Shown here: one piece after another, positions 17,522-25,845 of the stretch
Numbering within the stretch: the first letter of the stretch is position 1
Layout: every line of letters starts with the position of its first letter
Origin: Bacillus sp. SB49
Lineage (GTDB): Bacteria; Bacillota; Bacilli; Bacillales; Halobacillaceae
Length of the DNA stretch: 64,000 nucleotides
Assembly (NCBI RefSeq): GCF_000469135.2
Contig: NZ_CP048117.1
Coordinates: 1,029,501 to 1,093,500, forward strand
Direction of reading: 5' to 3'
The notes under the pieces: model-generated
Seen by the model: the letters and a program-made list of their open reading frames with translations, nothing else
Told to the model about the DNA's origin: nothing
The model's database searches: none
Position numbers and translations under genes: made by a program

Positions 17522-18055
17522 ATGCCTGAAGTAAGAACGGCCCGTTTTGAAGATGCAGCCACTATAGCAGAAATACATGTGAAAAGCTGGAAATCTACGT
17601 ATAAGGATCTAATAGCAGAGAAGGACTTAAGCAATACGACGGTCGAACATCGAATCGCGTTATGGGAAACCGTCCTGAAAAAACCGGTGAACGGTCAAAT
17701 TGCCTATGTCATTGAGAACGATGATCACGAGCCCGTAGGATTTGTTTCCGGGGGGAAAGAGCGGACGAAAAACTACGGGTATGATGGAGAAATATACGCG
17801 ATTTATTTATTGGAAGAATACCACGGAAAAGGATACGGAAAGCAGCTGCTGAGAGCATTTACGGAAGGAATGCTGGAAGCCGGATATCAATCGCTGCTCG
17901 TATGGGTGCTGACCAATAACCCGTCCAGCCGTTTTTATATTAAATATGGCGCCGACCCGGTGGAAGCGGAAAAGGTGACCATCGGACAAGGAACATACGA
18001 GGAGACTGCGTATGGATGGCGTAACCTTTTAGATCTTTTAGGAAAATTAAACTGA
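17522..18055 (+). CDS. GNAT acetyltransferase
   Basis: The 177-residue GNAT protein begins VRTARFEDAATIAEIHVKSW, has the acetyl-CoA loop AIYLLEEYHGKGYGKQLLRAF near residues 92-112 and a WVLTNNPSSRFYIKYGADP motif-B segment. GAAGGGACGAGTACC precedes the ATG. It is monocistronic, ending at a strong bidirectional terminator. The substrate is unknown. Confidence 0.88.
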   Translation: MPEVRTARFEDAATIAEIHVKSWKSTYKDLIAEKDLSNTTVEHRIALWETVLKKPVNGQIAYVIENDDHEPVGFVSGGKERTKNYGYDGEIYAIYLLEEYHGKGYGKQLLRAFTEGMLEAGYQSLLVWVLTNNPSSRFYIKYGADPVEAEKVTIGQGTYEETAYGWRNLLDLLGKLN

Positions 18056-18093
18056 AGAAAAGCCCCTGCTGGAATTCCAGCAGGGGCTTTTCT
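18056..18093. terminator. Bidirectional terminator, GNAT / CDF transporter
   Basis: A perfect 17-bp palindrome, AGAAAAGCCCCTGCTGG with its complement and a 4-base loop, lies between convergent genes. Confidence 0.92.
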
Positions 18094-18971
18094 TAATCCT
18101 CTTCTTTTTCGTAGGGCTCGATGTGAATGTGGGCATAAGTAATGTTGTTCTCTTTCTCCAAGTGGTCTTCGATTTCATCTGTAATGTCATGCCCCTGTTG
18201 AATGGTGATGTTGGGATCGACGTGAATGATCGCATCGACCAGTGTTTTGTTTCCTTGAAGACGCGCTTTCACATCCTTTACCGCCCACACTTCCGGATGA
18301 GAAGCAATGGCTTCACGTATGTGCTCCAAGTCCCCTTCATCGTATCCGTCGGTAAGGGTATGGGTGGAGTCCTTGAAAATATCCCAAGCGGTTTTGCATA
18401 TGATGAGGCCTACGATAAGACCTGCCAGAGGGTCCAGCCAAAAGACTCCGAACTGGGCGCCGAATATCCCGATCGCTGCGCCGATACTGACAAGGGCGTC
18501 GGAGCGGTTATCCTGTGCTGCGGCATAGACGGCACTGCTGTTGACCGACTTAGCAAGGTTTAAATTATAGCGGTAAACGCCATACATAATGACAGCGGCG
18601 ACAAGAGCGGTCCAGGCGGTCAGCATCTGCGGCTGCGTTGATTTCTGTTCCAGGATGTCCTGAACGGTACCGATAATTACTTCCAGACCGACGGTCATCA
18701 TGATAAACGCTGCAATCAGGGAAGCGATTGTCTCTGCGCGGAAGTGGCCGTAGTGATGATCAGCATCAGGCGGCTTCCTGGAAATTTTCAGCCCCACCAG
18801 TACAGCGATAGAGGCGATTACATCGGTTGTATTATTCAATCCGTCGGCTCGAAGCGCTTCGGAATCACCGATGGAAGCAATCGTCAGTTTGGCGATGGAG
18901 AGGATGACGTAGGCAATGATACTTACCCAAGCTCCACGCTCACCTTTCTTCAAATTATCGTAATCATTCAT
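18093..18971 (-). CDS. Cation diffusion facilitator (CDF) transporter
   Basis: The 292-residue CDF protein has six membrane helices in the first ~200 residues. A signature DADHHYGHFRAETIASL lies near residue 75 and the second metal site helix near NRSDALVSIGAAIG. The C-terminal cytosolic metallochaperone-like domain spans about 205-285 (VWAVKDVKARLQG, then IIHVDPN). It exports Zn2+, Mn2+, Fe2+ or Co2+ in exchange for H+. Helix 2 has an N-x3-D (NNTTD) rather than an H-x3-D pair, hinting at Mn2+/Fe2+ preference; that is inference. GGGGGTTGAAGA precedes the ATG. Confidence 0.9.
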   Translation of the reverse strand: MNDYDNLKKGERGAWVSIIAYVILSIAKLTIASIGDSEALRADGLNNTTDVIASIAVLVGLKISRKPPDADHHYGHFRAETIASLIAAFIMMTVGLEVIIGTVQDILEQKSTQPQMLTAWTALVAAVIMYGVYRYNLNLAKSVNSSAVYAAAQDNRSDALVSIGAAIGIFGAQFGVFWLDPLAGLIVGLIICKTAWDIFKDSTHTLTDGYDEGDLEHIREAIASHPEVWAVKDVKARLQGNKTLVDAIIHVDPNITIQQGHDITDEIEDHLEKENNITYAHIHIEPYEKEED

Positions 18972-19169
18972 TCTTCAACCCCCGATGTATTCGGATAAAA
19001 GCAAGATATAGCTTACCAGATACATTTTCGTTGAGTCTAGAGAAAAAATGCTTTCCACAGGCATCTTGCTTGGCTGAGGTAAGGATAGTTGCCTTTGTTC
19101 AAAAACTCAATGGTGTTTAGTATGTGGAATCTTTTTGATAATAAATATATCTGATAATTAAATCTATTT

Positions 19170-19195
19170 GTTTCCATTTAGAGGCAATCGGGTAT
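19170..19195 (+). promoter_or_regulatory. Sigma-B-type promoter of the flavodoxin/WrbA gene
   Basis: GTTTCC at 19170 is followed after 14 bases by GGGTAT at 19190, fitting the general-stress consensus GTTT..-N12-15-GGGTAT. It would give a leader of about 80 bases. The rest of the 308-base gap (18972-19280) shows no ORF and no further structure I can support. Confidence 0.6.
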
Positions 19196-19280
19196 AGAAG
19201 GCAGTGTATTGTACGAAGAATATGACAGATAGTAGGAGAGTAACGATTTTACCTTTAACTTAAAAAAAGGAGTGATCTGT

Positions 19281-19886
19281 ATGTCTCAAGTCAAACTGGC
19301 AATCATTTATTACAGTTCGACAGGAACGAACTATAAGATGGCGAAGTGGGCGGAAGAGGAAGCGAAGCAAACAGGAGCAGAGGTGAAGCTTCTTCGCGTC
19401 CCGGAGCTTGCACCGATGGAGGCCATTGAGCAGAACCCTGCCTGGAAAGAACATTACTTACAGACGAAGGATGAAGTGGAAGAAGCGAAGGTGGATGACA
19501 TGGACTGGGCTGATGCCATTTTGTTCAGTGTTCCCACCCGTTTCGGTAACGTACCGGCACAGTTTAAGCAGTATATGGATATGGCGGGTGGACTTTGGTT
19601 CCAGGGGAAGCTCGTCGACAAAGTGGTCAGCGCCATGACCTCTGCGCAAAACCTTCATGGAGGACAGGAATCGACACTCCTGAATCTCTACACGACTATG
19701 TTTCACTGGGGGGCACTCATTGCTGCGCCCGGATATACGGATGATGCAATATTTGCTTCCGGTGGAAATCCCTACGGTACAAGCGTCAGCGTCGATGCGG
19801 ATGGCAATATGAAAGAAGATATTGAACCGGCCGTTCGTCATCAGGTCCGACGCACACTCGATGTCGCCGGTAAAATTAACAGGTAA
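19281..19886 (+). CDS. NAD(P)H:quinone oxidoreductase, WrbA-like flavodoxin
   Basis: The 201-residue flavodoxin-fold protein has an FMN phosphate loop YYSSTGTNYKMAKWAEEEA at residues 9-27, the PTRFGNVPAQFKQYMD segment near residue 80 that is typical of WrbA, and HGGQESTLLNLYTTMFHWG near residue 133. WrbA enzymes reduce quinones by two electrons, limiting radical formation in oxidative stress. AAAGGAGTGATCTGT sets the ATG at 19281. The upstream sigma-B-type promoter fits a stress role. Confidence 0.9.
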   Translation: MSQVKLAIIYYSSTGTNYKMAKWAEEEAKQTGAEVKLLRVPELAPMEAIEQNPAWKEHYLQTKDEVEEAKVDDMDWADAILFSVPTRFGNVPAQFKQYMDMAGGLWFQGKLVDKVVSAMTSAQNLHGGQESTLLNLYTTMFHWGALIAAPGYTDDAIFASGGNPYGTSVSVDADGNMKEDIEPAVRHQVRRTLDVAGKINR

Positions 19887-19891
19887 GGGAG

Positions 19892-19922
19892 AAAGCAGCT
19901 TCTTAAGAAGCTGCTTTTTTTT
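19892..19922 (+). terminator. Terminator of the WrbA-like gene
   Basis: Perfect palindrome AAAGCAGCTTCTT / AAGAAGCTGCTTT followed by a T run. Confidence 0.9.
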
Positions 19923-20091
19923 ATGTCGGAAACCCCTCAGCAATGCAGAATACAATCTCCTTCATCGACGTTGGAACGATTCTACCTGCCGGCCCGGCTC
20001 CTTCTCCTGGATACATGACTGCTTCAAAAAGCGCGTCTATTTTTATTTCAGACGTGTATAGAATCGGATACGAATTCCAATTGGTTCTTAA
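19921..20091 (-). pseudogene. Coding-like remnant, no usable start (unidentified)
   Basis: A minus-strand frame of 56 codons bounded by stops ends in a convincing protein-like stretch (ALFEAVMYPGEGAGPAGR, then SMKEIVFCIAEGFPT). It has no start codon with a ribosome site; the only internal ATG (20016) lacks one. I do not recognise the family. It may be the 3' remnant of a decayed gene or chance. It occupies most of the gap between the WrbA-like and IDEAL genes; otherwise that gap holds only a promoter for the latter. Confidence 0.25.
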
Positions 20092-20212
20092 TTACCATTT
20101 TTTGTTTCAGAGGTAAGGTGGGAATCTTGGAATCAGCCCTCTATTAATGCGTTTTTGCAGGTTTATAAATTTTTAAAATGGGAATCATATAACTAAATAT
20201 TCAGAAAACTTG

Positions 20213-20241
20213 TTGCGTTTGCTTGATAAATCCTGCATAAT
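20213..20241 (+). promoter_or_regulatory. Sigma-A promoter of the IDEAL-domain gene
   Basis: TTGCGT, a 17-base spacer and CATAAT lie about 29 bases before the ATG. Confidence 0.5.
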
Positions 20242-20269
20242 GAAAAAAAGCATGAAGGGGGTATTCAAA

Positions 20270-20512
20270 ATGAGAAAGCAAAAGATCATTTACGTTATCC
20301 GTCGGGACCCCGAATACAAAGGGAAAGAGATTACGGCAAAGAGAGAATTGTCCTATGGTATTCAACTTGCCTCACGTCTGCTTTTAGATCACTTAAGTTA
20401 TCAATTCAATAAAGAACGCCTGGACGAGCAGATAAACCGGGCCATTGATAACCATGACCGCGAAGAATTCGAGCGCTTGAGTAAACAATATCAACCCTTC
20501 ACATGGGAATAA
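20270..20512 (+). CDS. IDEAL-domain protein
   Basis: The 80-residue basic protein starts MRKQKIIYVIRRDPEYKGKE. Its C-terminal half, LLLDHLSYQFNKERLDEQIN followed by RAIDNHDREEFERLSKQY, matches the IDEAL domain found in YpiB and other small Firmicute proteins. The domain is thought to mediate protein-protein contacts; no reaction is known. AAGGGGGTATTCAAA sets the start. It is followed directly by its own terminator and is not in an operon with the lipoprotein gene. Confidence 0.8.
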   Translation: MRKQKIIYVIRRDPEYKGKEITAKRELSYGIQLASRLLLDHLSYQFNKERLDEQINRAIDNHDREEFERLSKQYQPFTWE

Positions 20513-20516
20513 ATGA

Positions 20517-20549
20517 TAAAGCCACTGGGACATGCAGTGGCTTTTTTTA
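20517..20549 (+). terminator. Terminator of the IDEAL-domain gene
   Basis: AAAGCCACTG / CAGTGGCTTT with seven T, four bases after the stop codon. Confidence 0.88.
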
Positions 20550-20638
20550 ATGGAAAAGAGAAGGGTTTCCCATATGCAACATCTTCCTCTGAGTGTTATA
20601 GTAGACTATATGAATACAGATATAGGAAGGTAATAACA

Positions 20639-21418
20639 TTGAAAAAAGCACTGGCAATAACTATGATCAGCCTGTCGCTGACTGCGTGTTCCATCAACAC
20701 TCAAACGACAGAGCAGAAGGACGAAACCGTTCCGGCTTCGGCGGAACAGAAGCAACAGACATCCGAACAGAAACAGTCTCAGGAAACGAAGCAGGAGCAG
20801 TCCGAAGACATAGCCTTGGAGGATGGGACAGTACAGGTTGGTGAGCCGGAGAGCATCACCGCTGTGGTCAACAAGGAAAGAAAGCTGCCCGGTGATTATG
20901 TACCGAATGATCTGACCGTTCCAGACGTCCCGTTCTATTTTGAAGAATTCCAGGAGAAGAAGCAGCTGCGTGAACCTGCGGCACGGGCTCTGGAGGATCT
21001 GATTGCTGCTGCAGAGGCAGATGGGATGAACATCGTCGCTGCCTCCGGTTATCGCTCGTATGACCGTCAGACGGAAATTTACGATCGCAATGTGGAGATA
21101 TACGGAAAAGAGGAGACCGATACCTTTTCCGCCGAACCTGGTACAAGTGAGCACCAGACAGGGCTTGCCATGGACGTGACGTCCGCTCAAATGGCATTCA
21201 AGCTCGATCAATCATTCGGGGAGACACCGGAAGGAAAGTGGCTCGCTGAGCATGCTCACGAATATGGATTCATTATCCGATATACAGAAGGAAAAGAAGA
21301 CATAACAGGTTATACGTATGAGCCGTGGCACCTGCGGTATGTAGGGACGGAATACTCTACGGAAGTCCATGAAGAATCCAAGTCATTGGAAGAATTTTTC
21401 GGTTTTTATAAGGAATGA
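20639..21418 (+). CDS. VanY-type D,D-carboxypeptidase lipoprotein (M15B)
   Basis: The 259-residue lipoprotein starts at TTG 20639 after AGGAAGGTAATAACA. The short signal peptide MKKALAITMISLSLTAC ends in an LTAC lipobox with Cys at residue 17. A Gln/Glu/Ser-rich linker (residues ~20-65) leads to the VanY domain: SGYRSYDRQTEIY, SEHQTGLAMDV (zinc His and Asp) and EPWHLRYVG (catalytic Glu, zinc His). It trims D-Ala from muropeptides on the outer face of the membrane. No van regulator or ligase lies nearby, so a housekeeping wall role is likelier than resistance. Confidence 0.9.
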   Translation: MKKALAITMISLSLTACSINTQTTEQKDETVPASAEQKQQTSEQKQSQETKQEQSEDIALEDGTVQVGEPESITAVVNKERKLPGDYVPNDLTVPDVPFYFEEFQEKKQLREPAARALEDLIAAAEADGMNIVAASGYRSYDRQTEIYDRNVEIYGKEETDTFSAEPGTSEHQTGLAMDVTSAQMAFKLDQSFGETPEGKWLAEHAHEYGFIIRYTEGKEDITGYTYEPWHLRYVGTEYSTEVHEESKSLEEFFGFYKE

Positions 21419-21425
21419 GTAAAAA

Positions 21426-21463
21426 AAGAACTCCCTTTCCAATGAACGGGAGTTCTTTTTTTT
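21426..21463 (+). terminator. Terminator of the VanY gene
   Basis: AAAGAACTCCC / GGGAGTTCTTT with a long T run. Confidence 0.88.
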
Positions 21464-21476
21464 CAAGAAGTGATGT

Positions 21477-21617
21477 TTAAGGAGCAGGATGCTTCAAATG
21501 GGACGCTGCTTTAAGGGCTGCCGGTAATACTTCTTTTTGCTGTTCCGGAAGCTATCCCGCGACCAGCACATCTTTCATGCAGTCCGCAGCTGTCCAACGT
21601 TTCTTTTCATCGTACAC
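21477..21617 (-). pseudogene. Possible broken small gene with in-frame TAG (unidentified)
   Basis: Directly after the NAD(P)-binding gene the minus strand continues as a protein-like frame (VYDEKKRWTAADCMKDVLVAG), is cut by TAG at 21552-21554, then reads LPEQQKEVLPAALKAASHL to a TAA. It has no good ribosome site. It may be a decayed gene or the trace of a longer downstream gene. I do not recognise it. Confidence 0.22.
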
Positions 21618-21635
21618 TCCAAGACAAAATCTATC

Positions 21636-22256
21636 TTAATAGCAGATGCCGACTCTTTTTTGGGGGAATCGGCTGTCGATCATTTCCTGCATAGCAAATT
21701 CCGCAGTATCTGTAACCGTTATTTTTTTGCCGTCTTCCGGCAGTTTGTTTATTTCATAACGCACAATTCCTTCTTTTCCACCGTCAGGAAGGTAAGTGGG
21801 GCATATAATCGTCCATTCAAGGTCGGACGCTTGCAATAGTCGATAAACCTGGGCGTGTTCTTCCGCAGCGAATGTCTGCTTCCGCTTGGATTCATTGGTT
21901 TCAAAGCGGAATTTCCCTTCCTCGTGCCGGCTGTTCAGTATGCCGGCGGTTCCAATAGTGACAATGCGGCTGATTCCCTTTTCCTTCATTACTTGAATAA
22001 TGTGAGGAAATGATGTGGTTAATGTATCTGTTTTATCCGTACTCAGGCCACTGAAAACAAGATCGCAGCCATCCAGGGTTTGTCTGACGGCTGCCTCTTC
22101 TTTCGTATCTCCGACGATAAGCTCCGCACCCGGGATCATCGCTTCTGCTTTCGAGCGGTCTCTTACCAACGCTTTTACGGCGAACCCTCTTTCTATGGCA
22201 TGCTTGACAACAAGCGAGCCAACTCGTCCTGTTGCTCCAAATACAGCTATTTTCAT
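21636..22256 (-). CDS. NAD(P)-binding / atypical SDR-family protein
   Basis: The 206-residue Rossmann protein begins MKIAVFGATGRVGSLVVKHA with the GxxGxxG dinucleotide loop, followed by ALVRDRSKA (NADP-type Arg), a DLVFSGLST strand near residue 70 and WTIICPTYLPDGG near residue 155. It resembles the YhfK/YwnB group of atypical SDRs (NAD(P)H-binding, PF13460). The ATG at 22256 lies nine bases after GGAG. A promoter-hairpin-terminator unit 90-220 bases upstream on the same strand may control it. Confidence 0.85.
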   Translation of the reverse strand: MKIAVFGATGRVGSLVVKHAIERGFAVKALVRDRSKAEAMIPGAELIVGDTKEEAAVRQTLDGCDLVFSGLSTDKTDTLTTSFPHIIQVMKEKGISRIVTIGTAGILNSRHEEGKFRFETNESKRKQTFAAEEHAQVYRLLQASDLEWTIICPTYLPDGGKEGIVRYEINKLPEDGKKITVTDTAEFAMQEMIDSRFPQKRVGICY

Positions 22257-22346
22257 ATAGATCAACTCCGTGTTTCTCAATTATCTTATTTCTTTTTCCT
22301 TACACACAAGACTCCTATGTAAACACTCGTCCATTTTAGACGCTAC

Positions 22347-22380
22347 AAAAAAAGGGAGCCCGTTGCAAGGCCCCTTTTCA
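22347..22380 (-). terminator. Terminator of the candidate small RNA / leader
   Basis: On the minus strand AAAAGGGGCC / GGGCTCCCTTTT pairs with one bulge and is followed by TTTTTTT. No annotated gene ends here. Confidence 0.7.
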
Positions 22381-22442
22381 CCACATTATACCCACTTGAG
22401 AGATCAAGCAATTATGGACGATGTGTTCAATGGTTGCTTGAT
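22347..22442 (-). ncRNA. Candidate small RNA or attenuated leader
   Basis: A good sigma-A promoter on the minus strand would start RNA at about 22442. The first bases form a perfect 9-bp stem ATCAAGCAA / TTGCTTGAT (22434-22442 with 22403-22411) with a 22-base loop. The RNA ends at a terminator hairpin with seven T (22347-22380). It contains no ORF. It is either a ~96-base small RNA or, since the NAD(P)-binding gene starts 90 bases beyond on the same strand, a transcription-attenuating leader. I do not recognise a known riboswitch class. Confidence 0.5.
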
Positions 22443-22448
22443 ACGGTC

Positions 22449-22477
22449 ATTATACATAAAAATCAGAAAAATGTAAA
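22449..22477 (-). promoter_or_regulatory. Sigma-A promoter of the candidate small RNA / leader
   Basis: TTTACA (22472-22477), a 17-base spacer and a perfect TATAAT (22449-22454) on the minus strand. The remaining bases up to fumC (22478-22596) show no other clear element. Confidence 0.7.
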
Positions 22478-22596
22478 TAATCTGAATTAAAATAAGTAGT
22501 ATTTTGTCAAAAAGAATCGGAACGGTACGTGATTGTTCAAAAGATTCTTGATACAATGAAATGGCAGAAAATGAAATGGTGAAAGGGAGGATTCTT

Positions 22597-23988
22597 ATGG
22601 ATTATCGTATGGAGAAGGATACCATTGGTGAAATCAAAGTGCCAAGTGAAAAATACTGGGGAGCACAAACACAGCGGAGTAAGCAGAACTTTCCGATCGG
22701 GGAAGAGAAGATGCCGAAGGAAGTTGTGGAAGGATTCGCTATATTGAAGAAAAGTGCAGCCAGGGCGAATGCAGAGCTCGGGCTTTTAGAAGCGGATAAA
22801 GCGGATGCCATCACCTACGCAGCGGATAAGATTATCGCAGGGGAGCTGGAGGAGCATTTCCCACTGGTCGTATGGCAGACAGGTAGTGGTACACAGTCCA
22901 ATATGAACGTCAATGAAGTCATTGCCTACGTAGGAAACCAGTGGCTGGAGGAACAAGGCAAAGAAGTGCGTCTCCATCCAAATGACGACGTAAACAAATC
23001 ACAAAGCTCGAATGATACCTACCCGACGGCGATGCATATCGCATCCGTAAGAAAAGTCGAAGACGTTGTACTTCCGGCTCTCGTACAATTGAAACAAACA
23101 TTGAATGAAAAAATGGAAGCGTTTCATGAGATCGTTAAAATCGGCCGAACCCATTTGCAGGATGCCACTCCTTTAACATTGGGACAGGAGATCAGCGGCT
23201 GGCACCGTATGCTTGAAAAGACGGAAAAAATGCTGATTGAAAGCACTCAATATGTGAAGGAATTAGCTATCGGCGGCACAGCTGTAGGAACGGGGCTCAA
23301 CGCTCATGTCGATTTCTCCGATCATGTCGTAGCTGAAATCAATAAAGCGACAGGAAAAACTTTCCTTTCTGCACCAAATAAATTCCATGCGCTTACATCT
23401 CATGATGAACTCGTCCATGCTCACGGAGCTTTAAAGGCATTAGCCGCGGATATGATGAAAATCGCCAACGACGTGCGCTGGCTTGCCAGCGGACCACGCT
23501 GCGGCATCGGTGAAATTACGATCCCGGCCAATGAACCGGGAAGCTCCATTATGCCTGGTAAAGTGAACCCTACTCAAAGTGAAGCCGTGACGATGGTGGC
23601 GGCCCAAGTAATGGGAAATGATGCGACCATCGGATTTGCAGCCAGTCAGGGAAATTTTGAACTGAATGTATTCAAACCTGTCATTGCTTATAATTTCCTC
23701 CAGTCTGCACAGCTCCTTGCCGACAGCATCGTTTCCTTTGATGAGCGCTGCGCAAGTGGAATTGAACCGAATCACGAACAAATTGAAAAGAATCTGCGCG
23801 ATTCCTTGATGCTTGTCACAGCCCTGAACCCGCATATCGGTTATGAGAATGCGGCGAAAATCGCCAAGACCGCTTATGAGAAAAATCAGACGCTGAAAGA
23901 GACGGCAGTCGAACTGGATCTGTTAACAGAAGAACAATTTGAAGAATATGTAGATCCTAAATCCATGACGAAACCGAACGCAAAGTAA
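22597..23988 (+). CDS. fumC: Fumarate hydratase class II
   Basis: The 463-residue enzyme interconverts fumarate and L-malate in the TCA cycle. It starts [24 protein letters not shown] and carries the class II signature [11 protein letters not shown] near residue 315, the [14 protein letters not shown] substrate loop near residue 97 and [11 protein letters not shown] near residue 140. GGGAGGATTCTT sets the ATG at 22597; an upstream ATG at 22561 lacks a site. It is monocistronic. Confidence 0.95.
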   Translation: MDYRMEKDTIGEIKVPSEKYWGAQTQRSKQNFPIGEEKMPKEVVEGFAILKKSAARANAELGLLEADKADAITYAADKIIAGELEEHFPLVVWQTGSGTQSNMNVNEVIAYVGNQWLEEQGKEVRLHPNDDVNKSQSSNDTYPTAMHIASVRKVEDVVLPALVQLKQTLNEKMEAFHEIVKIGRTHLQDATPLTLGQEISGWHRMLEKTEKMLIESTQYVKELAIGGTAVGTGLNAHVDFSDHVVAEINKATGKTFLSAPNKFHALTSHDELVHAHGALKALAADMMKIANDVRWLASGPRCGIGEITIPANEPGSSIMPGKVNPTQSEAVTMVAAQVMGNDATIGFAASQGNFELNVFKPVIAYNFLQSAQLLADSIVSFDERCASGIEPNHEQIEKNLRDSLMLVTALNPHIGYENAAKIAKTAYEKNQTLKETAVELDLLTEEQFEEYVDPKSMTKPNAK

Positions 23989-24058
23989 GTAATACCAAGG
24001 GTTTTCAGCCATCGTGATCTCTTTTCGTTTTATCTCCAAAAATTTCCTCTGTTTTTTT

Positions 24059-24090
24059 TGACATAAAAAACAGATGTCCGACCCATACTA
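24059..24090 (+). promoter_or_regulatory. Sigma-G (forespore) promoter of the SASP gene
   Basis: TGACATA (24059-24065) and CATACTA (24084-24090) are separated by 18 bases, fitting the sigma-G consensus TGAATA-N17-18-CATACTA closely. Confidence 0.85.
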
Positions 24091-24119
24091 CGATTACACA
24101 GGACAGGAGGTGAGACACG

Positions 24120-24323
24120 ATGGCTAACAACAACAGTTCAAACGAGTTGGTTGTACCTGGCGTACAACAAGCTCTAGACCAAATGAAATACGAAATCGCT
24201 CAAGAATTCGGCGTACAACTTGGTGCTGACACTACAGCTCGCGCTAACGGTTCTGTAGGTGGAGAGATCACTAAGCGTCTTGTACAAATGGCTGAACAAC
24301 AGTTCGGTGGATACCAAAAATAA
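24120..24323 (+). CDS. sspB: Alpha/beta-type small acid-soluble spore protein
   Basis: The 67-residue DNA-binding spore protein coats forespore DNA and is degraded at germination. It has the germination protease site region [13 protein letters not shown] (cleavage after E in the EIA/EFG motif) and the family signature [32 protein letters not shown] precedes the ATG and a sigma-G promoter precedes that, so expression is forespore-specific. Which Ssp paralogue is orthologous is not decidable. Confidence 0.95.
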   Translation: MANNNSSNELVVPGVQQALDQMKYEIAQEFGVQLGADTTARANGSVGGEITKRLVQMAEQQFGGYQK

Positions 24324-24335
24324 ATATTGGTGACG

Positions 24336-24370
24336 AAGGAGGAAGGGTGAGCCCTTCCTCCTTATTTTTT
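24336..24370 (+). terminator. Terminator of the SASP gene
   Basis: AAGGAGGAAGGG / CCCTTCCTCCTT with a 4-base loop, then TTTTTT. Confidence 0.92.
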
Positions 24371-24387
24371 GTTAAAGGAGTCCACTT

Positions 24388-24621
24388 ATGCAGGAATGCA
24401 GTGCATGCAATGGCTGGGGGGACCAGGAGTATAACTGCCCGCGATGCCCGAACCTCATGAAGGACGAAGGCCGTGCGGCGGATTATTTCGATGATTACAG
24501 TCCTTATCTCGATCAGAATGCCACCGATCTCGTGGACGGAGTGGAGAACTCTGGTACCGGTACATGTGTTCATTTGTTTGTATGTGATTCATGCGGGTGG
24601 CAGGATATCCGGCAGGTGTAA
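24388..24621 (+). CDS. Small zinc-ribbon-like protein
   Basis: The 77-residue acidic protein has eight Cys in metal-ligand spacing: CSAC near residue 4, CPRC near residue 17, then a C-terminal CVHLFVCDSCGW. It is probably a double zinc ribbon. I do not recognise a named family. AAAGGAGTCCACTT precedes the ATG. It lies just behind the SASP gene but after a strong terminator, so co-expression in the forespore is not assured. Confidence 0.72.
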   Translation: MQECSACNGWGDQEYNCPRCPNLMKDEGRAADYFDDYSPYLDQNATDLVDGVENSGTGTCVHLFVCDSCGWQDIRQV

Positions 24622-24636
24622 GGAGAGGAATGAAAA

Positions 24637-24680
24637 AAAAGAATCCGGCATGACCATTATTGGTTCTGCCGGATTCTTTT
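24637..24680. terminator. Bidirectional terminator, zinc-ribbon gene / msmX
   Basis: AAAAGAATCCGGCA / TGCCGGATTCTTTT, a 14-bp stem with a 16-base loop. Confidence 0.85.
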
Positions 24681-24720
24681 CGTTTATACGTAAAATCGGT
24701 GGCTGTAAGATTGACGTATA

Positions 24721-25818
24721 TTAATGGATGCGAAGTTCTGTATCTTTGTCGAAGAAGTGGACTTTGTTCATGTCGATCGCTAATTCAATCTTATCTCCGC
24801 CTTGAATGTCTGAGCGGGAGTCCACACGTGCGATAAATTCCTGGTCGTTTACTTTGGAATACAGGTAGGATTCGGATCCCATCAGTTCCGCAACTTCGAT
24901 ATCAGCTGTGATTTTCTTATCCTGGTTGGCGTCAATGAACAAAGGTTCGTCGTGCATATCTTCCGGGCGGACGCCGAGAATAATATCTTTGCCGATATAA
25001 TTCTGCTCGCGAAGCGGCTTCATCTTACCTTCAGGAACGGCAATCTTAATTTCACCGAGCTCAATGTGCCCATCTGCCAGCGTTCCGTTCAGGAAGTTCA
25101 TGGCGGGAGAACCGATGAAACCACCGACAAACACGTTATCCGGCTTGTCATAAACTTCTTTAGGAGCACCGACCTGCTGAATGATTCCGTCTTTCATAAC
25201 GACAAGTCTCGTCGCCATTGTCATCGCTTCCGTCTGGTCGTGGGTAACATAAATCGTTGTCGTCTGCAGGCGCTGGTGCAGCTTCTGAATCTCGGCACGC
25301 ATTTGCACACGAAGTTTCGCATCCAAGTTGGAGAGCGGTTCATCCATTAAGAACACTTTGGCATCACGTACGATGGCACGACCCAGCGCAACACGCTGGC
25401 GTTGTCCGCCTGATAACGCTTTTGGTTTACGGTCTAAAAGAGCTTCCAGACCAAGAATCTTGGCAGCATTGTTTACGCGTCGCTCAATTTCACTCTTGTC
25501 CATTTTACGGAGCTTCAGGCCGAATGCCATATTATCATAAACGTTCATGTGCGGGTACAAGGCGTAGTTCTGGAAGACCATCGCGATATCGCGGTCTTTA
25601 GGAGCAACATCATTCATGCGCTTATTATCGATCATGAAGTCGCCGCCGCTGATTTCTTCCAATCCGGCAATCATCCGGAGAGTGGTGGATTTTCCACAGC
25701 CGGAAGGACCGACGAAAACGATAAACTCTTTATCGTCGATATGTAAATTGAAATCATCTACCGCTTTCACATTTTTATCATAGATCTTATCGATATTCTT
25801 CAACATTAACTCTGCCAT
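24721..25818 (-). CDS. msmX: Multi-sugar ABC importer ATPase (MsmX/UgpC)
   Basis: The 365-residue shared ATPase energises several sugar ABC importers. It has Walker A GPSGCGKST, signature LSGGQRQRVALGRA, Walker B VFLMDEPLSNLDA, switch THDQTEA and a C-terminal TOBE/MalK regulatory domain from about residue 240 (VRPEDMHDE). No permease gene is near, as expected for MsmX. The ATG at 25818 is nine bases after GGGGGAA. Two cre-like boxes and an operator-like inverted repeat lie upstream. Confidence 0.92.
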   Translation of the reverse strand: MAELMLKNIDKIYDKNVKAVDDFNLHIDDKEFIVFVGPSGCGKSTTLRMIAGLEEISGGDFMIDNKRMNDVAPKDRDIAMVFQNYALYPHMNVYDNMAFGLKLRKMDKSEIERRVNNAAKILGLEALLDRKPKALSGGQRQRVALGRAIVRDAKVFLMDEPLSNLDAKLRVQMRAEIQKLHQRLQTTTIYVTHDQTEAMTMATRLVVMKDGIIQQVGAPKEVYDKPDNVFVGGFIGSPAMNFLNGTLADGHIELGEIKIAVPEGKMKPLREQNYIGKDIILGVRPEDMHDEPLFIDANQDKKITADIEVAELMGSESYLYSKVNDQEFIARVDSRSDIQGGDKIELAIDMNKVHFFDKDTELRIH

Positions 25819-25845
25819 GATCATTTCCCCCTGTGCTAATTTTTA

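Noticed and set aside
20606-21211. 201-codon ORF opposite the VanY gene
   Set aside because: Shadow frame of a clear lipoprotein gene; no ribosome site or recognisable motif.
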